64,000 bases of DNA, taken from contig NZ_JARANZ010000003.1 of the NCBI RefSeq assembly GCF_029889905.1, positions 124,001 to 188,000 of the forward strand, in the 5' to 3' direction. This document shows, piece after piece, positions 43,363 to 52,049 of the stretch. Position 1 is the first letter of the stretch; the number at the start of each line of letters is the position of its first letter. A program made the position numbers and the translations under genes. The DNA is from Chromohalobacter sp. 11-W. GTDB taxonomy: Bacteria > Pseudomonadota > Gammaproteobacteria > Pseudomonadales > Halomonadaceae. The notes under the pieces are model-generated. The model saw only the letters and a program-made list of their open reading frames with translations, had not been told where the DNA came from and searched no databases.

Positions 43363-44031
43363 TCACGACAAGCTTTTTGCCTCTGCCATTTCGGCCAAGT
43401 AAGACACCTCGACTTTATCACTAAGGTGACGGCGCAGAATTTGGCCCAGCGTTACGCCATCACGCCGACGGAGAGCAGTAATGATATCTTCGTGATCTTG
43501 TACCGCTTTAGCCCAGTATTCTTTGCTGAGCTCAGCGGAAAAGCGAACACGCCGCACTCTCTGATTCAGGTTTTTGTAAACATCAATCAGTACGTCATTC
43601 CGTGAAGCAACTACGATTGCTTCATGTATCTTCTGATTGGCCAATAGGTATTCGGCCATATTAGCATTCTTGTAGTAAGCCAGCATCTGATAGTGCAACG
43701 CTTCTACGCTAGCGAGCTCGGATTCGGAAATATGTGCGCAGGCTAGCTCACCGGATAGCCCCTCAAGGGCGCTCATAACTTCCAGCGTATGCTGTAAAGT
43801 ATCGATGGTCAGTTTGGAGATACGCGCACCTCGGTTCGGTAGCAACTCCACGAACCCTTCCGAAGCCAATACTTTCAAAGCTTCTCGCAGGGGAGTACGC
43901 GAGACGCCAAACTGCTCACAAAGCTGTTTTTCAGGAACCCGGCTTCCCGGTGTCAACGTACCAGCGTCGATCATATCGCGAATACGTACGGCAACTTCCC
44001 CATGCAGAGTGTTCTGCTTGATCTTATCCAT
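43363..44031 (-). CDS. GntR-family regulator (FCD domain)
   Basis: The 222-residue protein has a GntR winged helix (residues 8-75, with RVPEKQLCEQFGVSRTPLRE and LLPNRGARISKLT) and a helical FCD domain. It lies tail to tail with tctA and 237 bases upstream-side of a CitE-like gene. Either the TctCBA/sugar-acid unit or the CitE gene may be its target. The start at 44031 gives the normal N terminus but the ribosome site is weak; ATGs at 44061 and 44076 are alternatives. Confidence 0.82.
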   Translation of the reverse strand: MDKIKQNTLHGEVAVRIRDMIDAGTLTPGSRVPEKQLCEQFGVSRTPLREALKVLASEGFVELLPNRGARISKLTIDTLQHTLEVMSALEGLSGELACAHISESELASVEALHYQMLAYYKNANMAEYLLANQKIHEAIVVASRNDVLIDVYKNLNQRVRRVRFSAELSKEYWAKAVQDHEDIITALRRRDGVTLGQILRRHLSDKVEVSYLAEMAEAKSLS

Positions 44032-44212
44032 AGACCTATCCAATGTCCGAGTATACAGCATCGCACTACATGACAAGCAGGCGGCGATCCAGCTAGCTAT
44101 ATGGACACCTCAACTGCACCAGGCTAGCGTATAACGAATTTTATATTTTGAATTCAATCTTTACTGTATTCTATCAATCAAGCTTTGACCCTGCTATCCC
44201 ATGGCTCTTTTT

Positions 44213-44248
44213 GCATCATCAATCAATAGCTAAATTGATTGATGATGC
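44213..44248. repeat. 15-bp perfect inverted repeat (36-bp hairpin)
   Basis: GCATCATCAATCAAT pairs exactly with ATTGATTGATGATGC around the loop AGCTAA. It lies 20 bases beyond the stop codon of the CitE-like minus-strand gene. There is no U tract after it on that strand, so it is not a classical terminator. It could be an mRNA-end stabiliser, an operator, or a site recognised by a mobile element. Confidence 0.65.
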
Positions 44249-44267
44249 GTCGGCTGATCCGGTCCCA

Positions 44268-45095
44268 TCAATATACGCCCGCCTCGTGCTTGGCGAGAAT
44301 GCCCCGGGCACGGCTGATGACCGGCGCATCGACCATTTGGCCCGCGACGCTGAACGCGCCTGCCTCGCGGCTAGCGCCGTCGACTACTTGTCTGGCCCAG
44401 TCGACGTCGGCCTCGCTGGGCGAAAACGCTTGGTTGACCACGGGCAATTGCTGGGGGTGAATGCATAGCATGCCGGCGAAACCCATCTCTTTGGCGTGAA
44501 CGGCCGTTCGCGCCACGGCATCCGTGTCGTCGATGGCCGGGTGCGGGCTTTCGAGCGGCGCGGCCAGGCTCGCAGCGCGCGAGTGGACCACCAGTTGGTA
44601 GCGTCCCTGGTCGAGCATTTGGCGCGCGCCTGGCGTCTCGGGCGTCAGCCCCAGCTCGGTGACCATATCCAGGGCCCCGAAGCTGAGTCGCTCGACACCT
44701 GCCATGCCCGCCAGGCTGGGCAACGCCAACAGGCCTTGCGCCGTTTCGATCTGCAGCCACAGCGGCTTGTCGCAGGCAGCGGCCTTTGCCAGTGCCTGGC
44801 GGGACTCGGCCTTGGGCACGAACAGGTGCGTGACGGCCGTCTGGCGCGCGCAGAGCGCTAAGTCGGATTCGTGGTGTGGGGAGCCGGGGGCATTGACGCG
44901 CACTACGAGCGAAGCCTGAGGATTATCCGCCAGGAATGCCTCGAGCGTGTCCCGGGCGTTGGCCTTGTCACTGTCGGCGACGGCGTCTTCCAGATCGACG
45001 ATGACGGCATCCGCCGAACTGGCCAGGGCCTTGGCGATGCGGTCCGGCCGGGTGGCTGGCACGAACAGAAGAGAGCGCAGGGCATGCGGGTTCAT
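44268..45095 (-). CDS. CitE-like CoA-ester lyase (HpcH/HpaI family)
   Basis: The 275-residue protein matches the citrate lyase beta-like group: LRSLLFVPATRPDRIAKAL, DAVIVDLEDAVAD with the metal Asp, the catalytic Arg in VVRVNAPGSP, and the metal Glu in WLQIETAQGLL. Such stand-alone CitE proteins cleave malyl-, citramalyl- or related CoA esters to acetyl-CoA and a 2-oxo acid. With the CoA-transferase and hydratase 12 kb away it could complete a C5-diacid route, but that link is only an idea. The gene is transcribed alone, downstream of rep on the same strand by 46 bases. Confidence 0.83.
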   Translation of the reverse strand: MNPHALRSLLFVPATRPDRIAKALASSADAVIVDLEDAVADSDKANARDTLEAFLADNPQASLVVRVNAPGSPHHESDLALCARQTAVTHLFVPKAESRQALAKAAACDKPLWLQIETAQGLLALPSLAGMAGVERLSFGALDMVTELGLTPETPGARQMLDQGRYQLVVHSRAASLAAPLESPHPAIDDTDAVARTAVHAKEMGFAGMLCIHPQQLPVVNQAFSPSEADVDWARQVVDGASREAGAFSVAGQMVDAPVISRARGILAKHEAGVY

Positions 45096-45141
45096 AACAG
45101 GCTCCGTCGGATGACGCGGTTATCTTTTAGATGATGGCGCA

Positions 45142-47199
45142 CTATCCCAGCAACGAACGGATGCCCGCCAGGGCGTCCTTGCCGCGCGCCTGTTTTTTCT
45201 CGGGGTCTTCCTTGTCGGCGCGGCCTTCCCATTCCAGGTCGTCCGGCGGAAGCTCCTCGAGGAAGCGGCTGGGGGTGCAATCGAGCAGCTCGCCATAAGT
45301 CTTGCGCTGACGGGCCAACGTCAGCGTCAGCGTGCGCCGCGCGCGGGTGATGCCGACATAGGCGAGGCGGCGTTCTTCTTCGATGGTGCCGGCTTCGATC
45401 GCGTTACGGTGCGGCAGCAGCTCTTCCTCCAGCCCCATCAGGTAGACATGCGGAAACTCCAGCCCCTTGGAGGCATGCATGGTGAGTAGTTGCACCCGGT
45501 CGGAGTCGTCTTCCTCGGCCTGTTGCTCGAGGATATCGCGTAGCACCAGGCGCGATATCGCCGACTGTACATCGTCGGTCTCCTCGGATGCCTCGCCGTC
45601 TTCATCGTCACGATGCATCGACTTCTCGAGCTGGTCGACCAGCGTCCACACATTGGCCATGCGACGCTCGGCGACGGTCGGGGCACTGGCGTTCTGGAAC
45701 AGCCAGGCCTCGTAATCCATATCCCTCAGCATTTCGCGGATCGCCGCGATGGCGTCGCCTTGATCCATGCGCCGGCGCACACCGTCGATGAAGTGCGTGA
45801 AGCGCGACAGACGCTCCACGGCACGCGTGGGCAGCACCTGTTCGAGACCGATTTCGTGGCAGGCGGCGAACAAGGAGACATGCCGCTCGGTGGCGTAGTT
45901 GGCAAGTTTTTCCAGTGTCCCGGGGCCGACCTCGCGACGCGGCACGTTGACGATACGCAGGAAGGCGTTGTCGTCACCAGGATTGATCAGCAAGCGCAGG
46001 TAGGCCATGGCGTCCTTGATCTCGTTGCGCGAGAAGAACGACGTGCCGCCGGAAAGCTTGTAGGGAATCTGATAATGCTGGAGCTTGAGCTCCAATAACC
46101 GTGCCTGGAAGTTGCCGCGATACAGCACCGCGAAGTCACGCCACTCGGCGCGCTCCTTGATGCGCCGGGTGAGGATCTCGCTGGCCACACGCTCGGCCTC
46201 GGCCTCCTCGTGGCGATTGACGATGACACGAATGGCGTGACCCTGGCCCATCTCCGACCACAGGGTCTTTTCATAGACGTGGGGGTTGTGGCCGATCAGC
46301 GTATTCGCCGCGCGCAGGATGATCCCGGTGGAACGATAGTTCTGCTCCAGCTTGATCACGTTGAGGCGCGTGAAGTCCTCACCCAGCGTCACCAGATTCT
46401 CGGGCCGCGCCCCGCGCCAGGCGTAGATCGACTGATCGTCGTCGCCGACCACGGTAAAGGTGGCGCGCTCGGCCATCAGCAACTTGACCAGTTGATACTG
46501 GCTGACGTTGGTGTCCTGGTACTCGTCGACCAGCATGTAATGGATCTTGCGTTGCCAGCGGGCCAAGGCGTCGGGATTGTCGCGCAGCAGTACCACCGGC
46601 AGCAGGATCAGGTCGTCGAAGTCGACCGCGTTATAGGCCTTGAGATGCCGGCTATAGGCTTCATACACGCGCGCCGCGTACTGCGCGTCCTCATCCGCAG
46701 CATGGGAAATCGCCTGCCCCTGTAACACCAGGTCATTCTTCCATTGCGAGATCTGGCTCTGCACCGCGTTGATCTGCTCGGCGTCGGTATCCGCTTCCTT
46801 CTGCATCAGATCGCGCAGCAGCGCCTTGGCGTCCTCCGGGTCGAACAGCGAAAAGCCCGGCTTGTAGCCCAGCGTCTTCAATTCGCCACGAATGATATTG
46901 AGCCCCAGGGTGTGGAAGGTCGAGACCGTCAGGCCGTGGCCCTCGCGTCCCTGGAGCATCTGCCCTACGCGCTCCTTCATCTCGCGCGCCGCCTTGTTGG
47001 TAAAGGTCACCGCCGCGATCTTGCGGGCACTCATCCCGCATTCCTGCACCAGATAAGCGATCTTGGTGGTGATCACGCTGGTCTTGCCAGACCCGGCCCC
47101 CGCCAGCACCAGGCACGGGCCGTCGATATAACGCACCGCTTCCTGCTGACGCGGATTGAGGCCGGCAATGCGCTTTTGGATCGAGGTGGGAAGGCTCAT
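45142..47199 (-). CDS. rep: ATP-dependent DNA helicase Rep
   Basis: The 685-residue superfamily 1A helicase has the Q motif ([13 protein letters not shown]), Walker [14 protein letters not shown], motif Ia [15 protein letters not shown], motif [10 protein letters not shown], motif [14 protein letters not shown], and motif [18 protein letters not shown] and [11 protein letters not shown]. The length and the order of domains 1A/1B/2A/2B fit Rep rather than UvrD (about 720). It unwinds DNA 3' to 5' and clears proteins ahead of the replication fork. Its ATG overlaps the trmL stop (ATGA), so the two are co-transcribed. Confidence 0.92.
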   Translation of the reverse strand: MSLPTSIQKRIAGLNPRQQEAVRYIDGPCLVLAGAGSGKTSVITTKIAYLVQECGMSARKIAAVTFTNKAAREMKERVGQMLQGREGHGLTVSTFHTLGLNIIRGELKTLGYKPGFSLFDPEDAKALLRDLMQKEADTDAEQINAVQSQISQWKNDLVLQGQAISHAADEDAQYAARVYEAYSRHLKAYNAVDFDDLILLPVVLLRDNPDALARWQRKIHYMLVDEYQDTNVSQYQLVKLLMAERATFTVVGDDDQSIYAWRGARPENLVTLGEDFTRLNVIKLEQNYRSTGIILRAANTLIGHNPHVYEKTLWSEMGQGHAIRVIVNRHEEAEAERVASEILTRRIKERAEWRDFAVLYRGNFQARLLELKLQHYQIPYKLSGGTSFFSRNEIKDAMAYLRLLINPGDDNAFLRIVNVPRREVGPGTLEKLANYATERHVSLFAACHEIGLEQVLPTRAVERLSRFTHFIDGVRRRMDQGDAIAAIREMLRDMDYEAWLFQNASAPTVAERRMANVWTLVDQLEKSMHRDDEDGEASEETDDVQSAISRLVLRDILEQQAEEDDSDRVQLLTMHASKGLEFPHVYLMGLEEELLPHRNAIEAGTIEEERRLAYVGITRARRTLTLTLARQRKTYGELLDCTPSRFLEELPPDDLEWEGRADKEDPEKKQARGKDALAGIRSLLG

Positions 47200-47699
47200 G
47201 CGTGAACCGTTGCCGTCGCGTTGACGCCCGCCAAGGGGGCGGCCCCGGCGAACTCGAGCTGGCGCCAGGCTTCGAAGACCAGAATCGCGCAGGCGTTGGA
47301 GAGATTCAGGCTGCGGCTATCCGGCAGCATGGGGATGCGCAGGCGTTGCGCTTCCGGCAGCGCCTCCAGCATCGTCTGCGGGAGGCCGCGGGTTTCGGGG
47401 CCGAAGACCAGCGCATCACCTTCCTGATAGGCGACGTCGTGATACCCGGTGCGACCGCGCGTGGACACCGCCAGCACGCGCGCCGGCTGAACGCTGTCCA
47501 CGAAGGCGTTCCAGTCAGCATGCACCTTGACCCGCGCCCACTCGTGGTAGTCGAGTCCGGCACGACGCAGACGTTTGTCGTCGAGCGCGAAGCCCAGCGG
47601 CTCGATGAGATGAAGACGAAAGCCGGTGTTGGCGCACAAACGGATGAGATTGCCCGTGTTGGGCGGAATTTCGGGCTCAAAGAGTACGATATCGAGCAT
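47196..47699 (-). CDS. trmL: tRNA (cytidine/uridine-2'-O-)-methyltransferase TrmL
   Basis: The 167-residue SPOUT methyltransferase has [32 protein letters not shown] and the knot motif [20 protein letters not shown]. TrmL methylates the wobble base of tRNA-Leu. The ATG at 47699 gives the canonical N terminus; a GTG nine bases upstream is possible. About 100 bases upstream lies a seven-copy heptamer repeat. Confidence 0.92.
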   Translation of the reverse strand: MLDIVLFEPEIPPNTGNLIRLCANTGFRLHLIEPLGFALDDKRLRRAGLDYHEWARVKVHADWNAFVDSVQPARVLAVSTRGRTGYHDVAYQEGDALVFGPETRGLPQTMLEALPEAQRLRIPMLPDSRSLNLSNACAILVFEAWRQLEFAGAAPLAGVNATATVHA

Positions 47700-47805
47700 G
47701 AGGATCACTCTGCCAATGGCGGCGATGTGCCTGCATGATACGCAATCGGCGCCCCGAATGGGACGCCGAAGTTACTTTCTACAGCGCCCCGTAACCGGCG
47801 CCAGC

Positions 47806-47854
47806 GCTCGTAGCTCGTAGCTCGTAGCTCGTAGCTCGTAGCTCGTAGCTCGTA
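47806..47854. repeat. Seven tandem copies of a 7-bp repeat
   Basis: GCTCGTA is repeated seven times without error, followed by a partial copy GCTA. It lies in the gap between the YfaZ-like gene's stop and the trmL start, in the leader or promoter region of trmL-rep. Perfect short tandem repeats like this change copy number by slippage and so could vary between strains. Confidence 0.9.
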
Positions 47855-47925
47855 GCTACAGATTGTACTTTGACCTTTCTTCTCGCTTAAGGCGTATGGT
47901 CTACCGCTACCGGCGCGAGTCGTTC

Positions 47926-48480
47926 TTAAAAGCCGACGCTGACGCCCAATACCGGGCCACTGTCGAGGGTGTGCTCACCGCTCTCGTCGAAGTCGGTGCG
48001 ATAATAACGATAGCCGCCATAGAGATAAGTCTGCGAGACGACATTGACCCGTGCCTGGGCGCCGTACTCGTAGCTCTTCTCGATGTCGCCGTGGCTCAGA
48101 CCGTCCGGCGTATAAAAACCGTAGCCGCCCACCGAGGTCAGCGGAATCGGCGTGTCGACGTAGGCCGAACCGCCGAGTCCGACGCCGCCACCGTCGCCGA
48201 AGTGCGTGTCCTGGTATTGATAGCGCGCGCCCACCGAAAGATCGACCAGCGGCAGATACGGCGAGAACATCAACGACCCCGAATAGGCGTCGGCGTCATG
48301 ACCGCTATCGTCCGAGGTGAAGTAGCCGACACTGGCGCGCAGGGTCGGGAAGATGCTCTGGCTCGCCTCGATCCCCTGCGAGTCAGCGCCGGCGTTGGCG
48401 GAAACGCTGAGCGCCATGGCCTGCTGGCTGGCCAGCAGGAGGCCGGCGGAGGTGAGCGCGAAACCGAGTGACTTGATCAT
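47926..48480 (-). CDS. YfaZ-like outer membrane protein
   Basis: The 184-residue protein has a signal peptide (residues 1-23, cleaved after AMA) and alternating aromatic/hydrophobic strands ending GPVLGVSVGF with the C-terminal Phe of outer-membrane barrels. The pattern of an 8-strand barrel with LSVGARYQYQDTHFG resembles the YfaZ precursor family. Function of the family is unknown. It is a single gene between trmL and pyrE. The ATG at 48480 has a GGGAG-type site. Confidence 0.75.
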   Translation of the reverse strand: MIKSLGFALTSAGLLLASQQAMALSVSANAGADSQGIEASQSIFPTLRASVGYFTSDDSGHDADAYSGSLMFSPYLPLVDLSVGARYQYQDTHFGDGGGVGLGGSAYVDTPIPLTSVGGYGFYTPDGLSHGDIEKSYEYGAQARVNVVSQTYLYGGYRYYRTDFDESGEHTLDSGPVLGVSVGF

Positions 48481-48560
48481 GGGATACTCCCGCAAAAGAT
48501 GGTGAACACTGCCACCACTATGGCATAATCACATAAGTTTAGAAACGCCGTTTTCAAACC

Positions 48561-49247
48561 TTATCCGTCGAGCCGCACGCCGTAACGATCACGATACGCA
48601 CGAATGGCCTCGGCATGAGGTTTGAGGTCGTTACCAGCATGGGTTTCGAGATAGGTCAGCACCTGGTCGAGCGTGACGATACTCACGACCGGCATGGCGT
48701 AGCGTGCTTCGACCTCCTGGATGGCGCTGCGGCGCTGAGCGCCCTCTTCGGCCTGGCCGCACTCCTGACGATCGAGGGCGATGACCACGCCCGCCGCCTG
48801 GGCATCGGCGGCATCGATCAGCTCCATGACCTCGCGGATCGCGGTACCCGCGGTGATGACGTCGTCGATGATCAGCACCCGTCCGGCAAGCGCGGCGCCG
48901 ACGATGTTGCCGCCTTCGCCGTGGTCCTTGGCTTCCTTGCGGTTGAACGCGAACGGCAAGTCGCGGTCATGATGATCGGCCAGTGCCACGGCCGTGGTGG
49001 TGGCAAGCGGGATGCCCTTGTAAGCCGGGCCGAAGAGCACATCCGCTTCAAGGCCGCTATGCGCGATGGCCTGCGCATAGAAGCGGCCCAGACGCGCCAG
49101 GGCTCGGCCGCTCTTGAAGAGACCGGCGTTAAAGAAATAGGGGCTGACCCGCCCGGACTTGAGGGTGAATTCACCGAATTTGAGCACACCTTCGTCGATG
49201 GCGAATTCGATGAACTCCTGCTGATATGATTGCAGTTGCGCGGTCAC
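48561..49247 (-). CDS. pyrE: Orotate phosphoribosyltransferase
   Basis: The 228-residue protein has the PRPP-binding motif [16 protein letters not shown] and the catalytic-loop segment [16 protein letters not shown] with its Lys. It makes orotidine monophosphate in pyrimidine synthesis. The GTG at 49247 is chosen because GGGAG lies 6 bases upstream; the frame continues to 49283. It is divergent from crc, the same arrangement as in Pseudomonas. Confidence 0.93.
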   Translation of the reverse strand: MTAQLQSYQQEFIEFAIDEGVLKFGEFTLKSGRVSPYFFNAGLFKSGRALARLGRFYAQAIAHSGLEADVLFGPAYKGIPLATTTAVALADHHDRDLPFAFNRKEAKDHGEGGNIVGAALAGRVLIIDDVITAGTAIREVMELIDAADAQAAGVVIALDRQECGQAEEGAQRRSAIQEVEARYAMPVVSIVTLDQVLTYLETHAGNDLKPHAEAIRAYRDRYGVRLDG

Positions 49248-49340
49248 GCCGGACTCCCTATCACCCTGATCGCTATTACACATTTACCTAAACGTCGAAA
49301 GCTCAGGTATCATACACGCGCGACGAAAAAGGGACCATGT

Positions 49341-50108
49341 ATGAAAATCGCCAGCATCAATGTCAACGGAATCCGCGAAGCGGTCGGGAGGGGGTTTCTC
49401 GACTGGCTGGCCAACCAGGACGCCGACGTCATCTGCGTCCAGAACCTCAAGGCCAAAAGCTTCGAACTCGACGACAGCATTCTTTTCCCCGAGGGATACG
49501 AAGGCTATTTCCTGGATGCCGAGGAAGACGGCTTCTCGGGTGTAGGGCTCTATTGCCGCAAGATTCCCAAGGCCATCATGTACGGGCTGGGCTTTCCCCA
49601 GTGCGATAACGAAGCGCGCTTCCTGCAGGCCGATTACGATCGCTTCAGCATCGCCAGCTTCCTGATGCCCGACGGTAGCGACATGGAGGCCAAGCAGTCC
49701 TTCATGAATCAGTACCAGGAATATCTCAGCAAGATGGTCAAAAAGCGCCGCGAGTACATCATCTGCGGCACCTGGCACATCGCGCACAAGACCATCGATC
49801 TTGCCAACTGGGCCGATAACCAGACCACCCCCGGGTTTCGCCCCGAAGAGCGCGCGTGGATGGACCAGGTCTTCGGGCCGATGGGCTATATCGATACCTT
49901 CCGCGAGATCAATCGCGATGCCAGCCAGTACACCTGGTGGCCCAAGCTCGATCAGGACGTGCCTCGCATGCGTCAGGAAGGCTGGCGCCTCGACTATCAG
50001 ATCGTGGGCCCCGAATTCCGCCGCCACGTGGTGGATGCCTGGATCGACCGCGACGCGACCTTCTCCGAATTCGCGCCGCTCATCGTCGAGTACGATCTCG
50101 ACCTGTAA
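49341..50108 (+). CDS. crc: Catabolite repression control protein Crc (inactive ExoIII-fold)
   Basis: The 255-residue protein has the exonuclease III/AP-endonuclease fold (MKIASINVNGIREAVGRGFL, REYIICGTWHIAH, GWRLDYQIVGP), but the catalytic residues are lost: the metal Glu of QE is Asn35, the Asp and Asn of GDxN are Thr144 and His146, and the C-terminal Asp-His pair is Glu243-Phe244. That pattern, plus its place beside pyrE, identifies it as Crc, which in Pseudomonas acts with Hfq to repress translation of catabolic mRNAs. Such control would be relevant to the many catabolic operons in this window. AAGGG precedes the ATG. An ExoIII call would be a false annotation. Confidence 0.85.
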   Translation: MKIASINVNGIREAVGRGFLDWLANQDADVICVQNLKAKSFELDDSILFPEGYEGYFLDAEEDGFSGVGLYCRKIPKAIMYGLGFPQCDNEARFLQADYDRFSIASFLMPDGSDMEAKQSFMNQYQEYLSKMVKKRREYIICGTWHIAHKTIDLANWADNQTTPGFRPEERAWMDQVFGPMGYIDTFREINRDASQYTWWPKLDQDVPRMRQEGWRLDYQIVGPEFRRHVVDAWIDRDATFSEFAPLIVEYDLDL

Positions 50109-50130
50109 CGTCGCCGGTCCCGCGCAAACG

Positions 50131-50157
50131 ACGACGCCGGCCCCAGGCCGGCGTCGT
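50131..50157. terminator. Bidirectional hairpin between crc and rph
   Basis: A perfect 12-bp stem (ACGACGCCGGCC / GGCCGGCGTCGT) with a three-base loop lies in the 78-base gap between two convergent genes. There is little T run, so termination strength is uncertain. Confidence 0.65.
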
Positions 50158-50186
50158 GCGTTCTTGGCGTATGCTATCGTCCGCAA

Positions 50187-50909
50187 TCAGTCGCGAAAGC
50201 CCAGCGCCTCGCGCTGATGGGCGAACAGCTGACTTCCGGCGCCTTCGGCCAGATCGAGCATCGCGTTGAGCTCCTGGCGGGTGAACGTCGCCGTCTCGGC
50301 GGTGCCCTGCACCTCGATCAAGCCGCCATCCTCGGCCATGACCACGTTCATGTCGGTGCCTGCCGTGCTGTCCTCGGGATAGTCGAGATCCACCACCGGC
50401 TGGCCCTTGAAGATGCCCACCGAGACCGAGCTCACCAACTGCTTGAAGGGATCCTTCTTGATCAGCTTCTCGCGCTGCAGGTGATGGATCGCGTCCACCA
50501 GCGCCACGCAGCCGCCGGTAATTGATGCCGTGCGTGTGCCGCCATCGGCTTGGATCACGTCGCAATCCACAGTGATCGTGAATTCGCCGAGTTTCTTGAG
50601 ATCCACCACGGTGCGCAACGAACGGCCGATCAAACGCTGAATTTCCAGCGTGCGACCGCCTTGCTTGCCCCGCGTGGCCTCGCGTCCGCCACGGGTGTGG
50701 GTTGCGCGCGGCAGCATACCGTATTCCGCCGTGACCCACCCCTGATGCTTACCGCGCAGCCAACGCGGTACGCCAGCTTCGACGCTGGCATTGCACAGCA
50801 CCTTGGTATCACCGAAGCTCACCAATACGGAACCTTCCGCATGGCGCGTATAGCCCCGCTCGAGCGTAATTTCACGGGGTTGATCGGGCTGTCGTCCACT
50901 CGGGCGCAT
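50187..50909 (-). CDS. rph: Ribonuclease PH
   Basis: The 240-residue protein matches RNase PH throughout: [37 protein letters not shown], the phosphate-site Arg in [15 protein letters not shown], and [20 protein letters not shown]. It trims tRNA 3' ends by phosphorolysis and forms hexamers. The C-terminal end is intact ([13 protein letters not shown]), unlike the frameshifted gene of E. coli K-12. The ATG at 50909 follows AGAGAGGTGG; 50924 is an alternative. Confidence 0.94.
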   Translation of the reverse strand: MRPSGRQPDQPREITLERGYTRHAEGSVLVSFGDTKVLCNASVEAGVPRWLRGKHQGWVTAEYGMLPRATHTRGGREATRGKQGGRTLEIQRLIGRSLRTVVDLKKLGEFTITVDCDVIQADGGTRTASITGGCVALVDAIHHLQREKLIKKDPFKQLVSSVSVGIFKGQPVVDLDYPEDSTAGTDMNVVMAEDGGLIEVQGTAETATFTRQELNAMLDLAEGAGSQLFAHQREALGFRD

Positions 50910-51083
50910 ACCACCTCTCTGCATCGTCGATCGAAAAAACCAAGTTCAAAACAATCACGTCGCGGCCACGCCGCAGCAATCCGCGCATTCTACACTCAAG
51001 CGAGCCTCAAGCGAGCCTCAAGCGGACCGTGAATCGGTTAGACTGCAAGATTAAAGAATGGCTTCGCAGCGCAGGAGAATCGC

Positions 51084-51947
51084 ATGGCTTACAGCATGAC
51101 CGCCTTCACCCGGCAGACACAGGACGCCGACTGGGGCAGCTTGCAGCTCGAGTTGCGCTCGGTGAATCAGCGCTACCTGGAACCGCATTTCCGCCTGCCG
51201 GACAACCTGCGCGATCTCGAGCCGCATTATCGCGATGCGTTGCGCAAGCGCCTCTCACGCGGCAAGGTCGAATGCACGCTGCGCTTCGAACCAGCTCACG
51301 GCAACACCACGCTCCGCGTCAACGAGACACGCCTGGCCACCCTGGCCCAGGCACTGGGCACAGTGCGCGCACAGGTCCCAGAAGCCGCCATGCCCAATGC
51401 GCTGGCGCTGCTCGATCACCCCGGCGTGCTCGAAAGCGACGGACTCGACCTCGAACGTGTCCAGCACGCCGCGCACGCACTTTTCGATGCCGCCCTGGAC
51501 GACTTGATCGCCGGCCGCGCTCGCGAAGGGGAACGCCTCGCGCAGTTGATCCGCGACCGCCTCGAAGGCATTCGCTCTGTGGTCGCCGAGGTCCGCGCCC
51601 ACCTGCCCGAGATTCTGGAACGCCAGCGTCAGCAACTGATCGAGCGCCTGACCGCCTTCAAGGCCGAGCTCGACCCCCAACGCATCGAGACCGAAATCGC
51701 CCTGCTCGCCCAGAAGGCCGATGTCGCCGAAGAACTCGACCGCCTCGAGACCCACGTGACCGAGGTCGAACGTCAGCTCACGCAAAAAGGTCCCGTCGGC
51801 CGCCGCCTCGACTTCCTGATGCAAGAACTCAACCGCGAAGCCAACACCCTCTCCTCGAAATCCGTCGTCGCCGACACCACCCGCTGCGCGGTGGAACTGA
51901 AGGTGTTGATCGAACAAATGAGAGAACAGATCCAGAATTTGGAGTGA
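51084..51947 (+). CDS. yicC: YicC-family endoribonuclease
   Basis: The 287-residue protein starts MAYSMTAFTRQTQ and ends with the conserved GRRLDFLMQELNREANTLSSKS and VVADTTRCAVELKVLIEQMREQIQNLE, both hallmarks of YicC. The middle is a long coiled-coil region (about 150-240). YicC is an endoribonuclease linked to RNA turnover and stationary phase. AGGAGA precedes the ATG. It usually neighbours rph and gmk; rph is present but gmk is replaced here by nhaC. A decayed second copy of its 3' end lies at 53768-53985. Confidence 0.93.
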   Translation: MAYSMTAFTRQTQDADWGSLQLELRSVNQRYLEPHFRLPDNLRDLEPHYRDALRKRLSRGKVECTLRFEPAHGNTTLRVNETRLATLAQALGTVRAQVPEAAMPNALALLDHPGVLESDGLDLERVQHAAHALFDAALDDLIAGRAREGERLAQLIRDRLEGIRSVVAEVRAHLPEILERQRQQLIERLTAFKAELDPQRIETEIALLAQKADVAEELDRLETHVTEVERQLTQKGPVGRRLDFLMQELNREANTLSSKSVVADTTRCAVELKVLIEQMREQIQNLE

Positions 51948-52049
51948 AGTCCACGCGATCGAACGCGGGCCGGGGACACCCTTCCAACGGTTGGGCCTGC
52001 CGCCCCGCTCTTGATACGACGCACAACAATTACATGATGGAGACGCTTC

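Noticed and set aside
47806-47854. CRISPR array
   Set aside because: The units are only 7 bases long with no spacers; it is a simple tandem repeat.
49341-50108. Exonuclease III / AP endonuclease
   Set aside because: Fold matches, but all catalytic residues are replaced and the gene sits next to pyrE as crc does.
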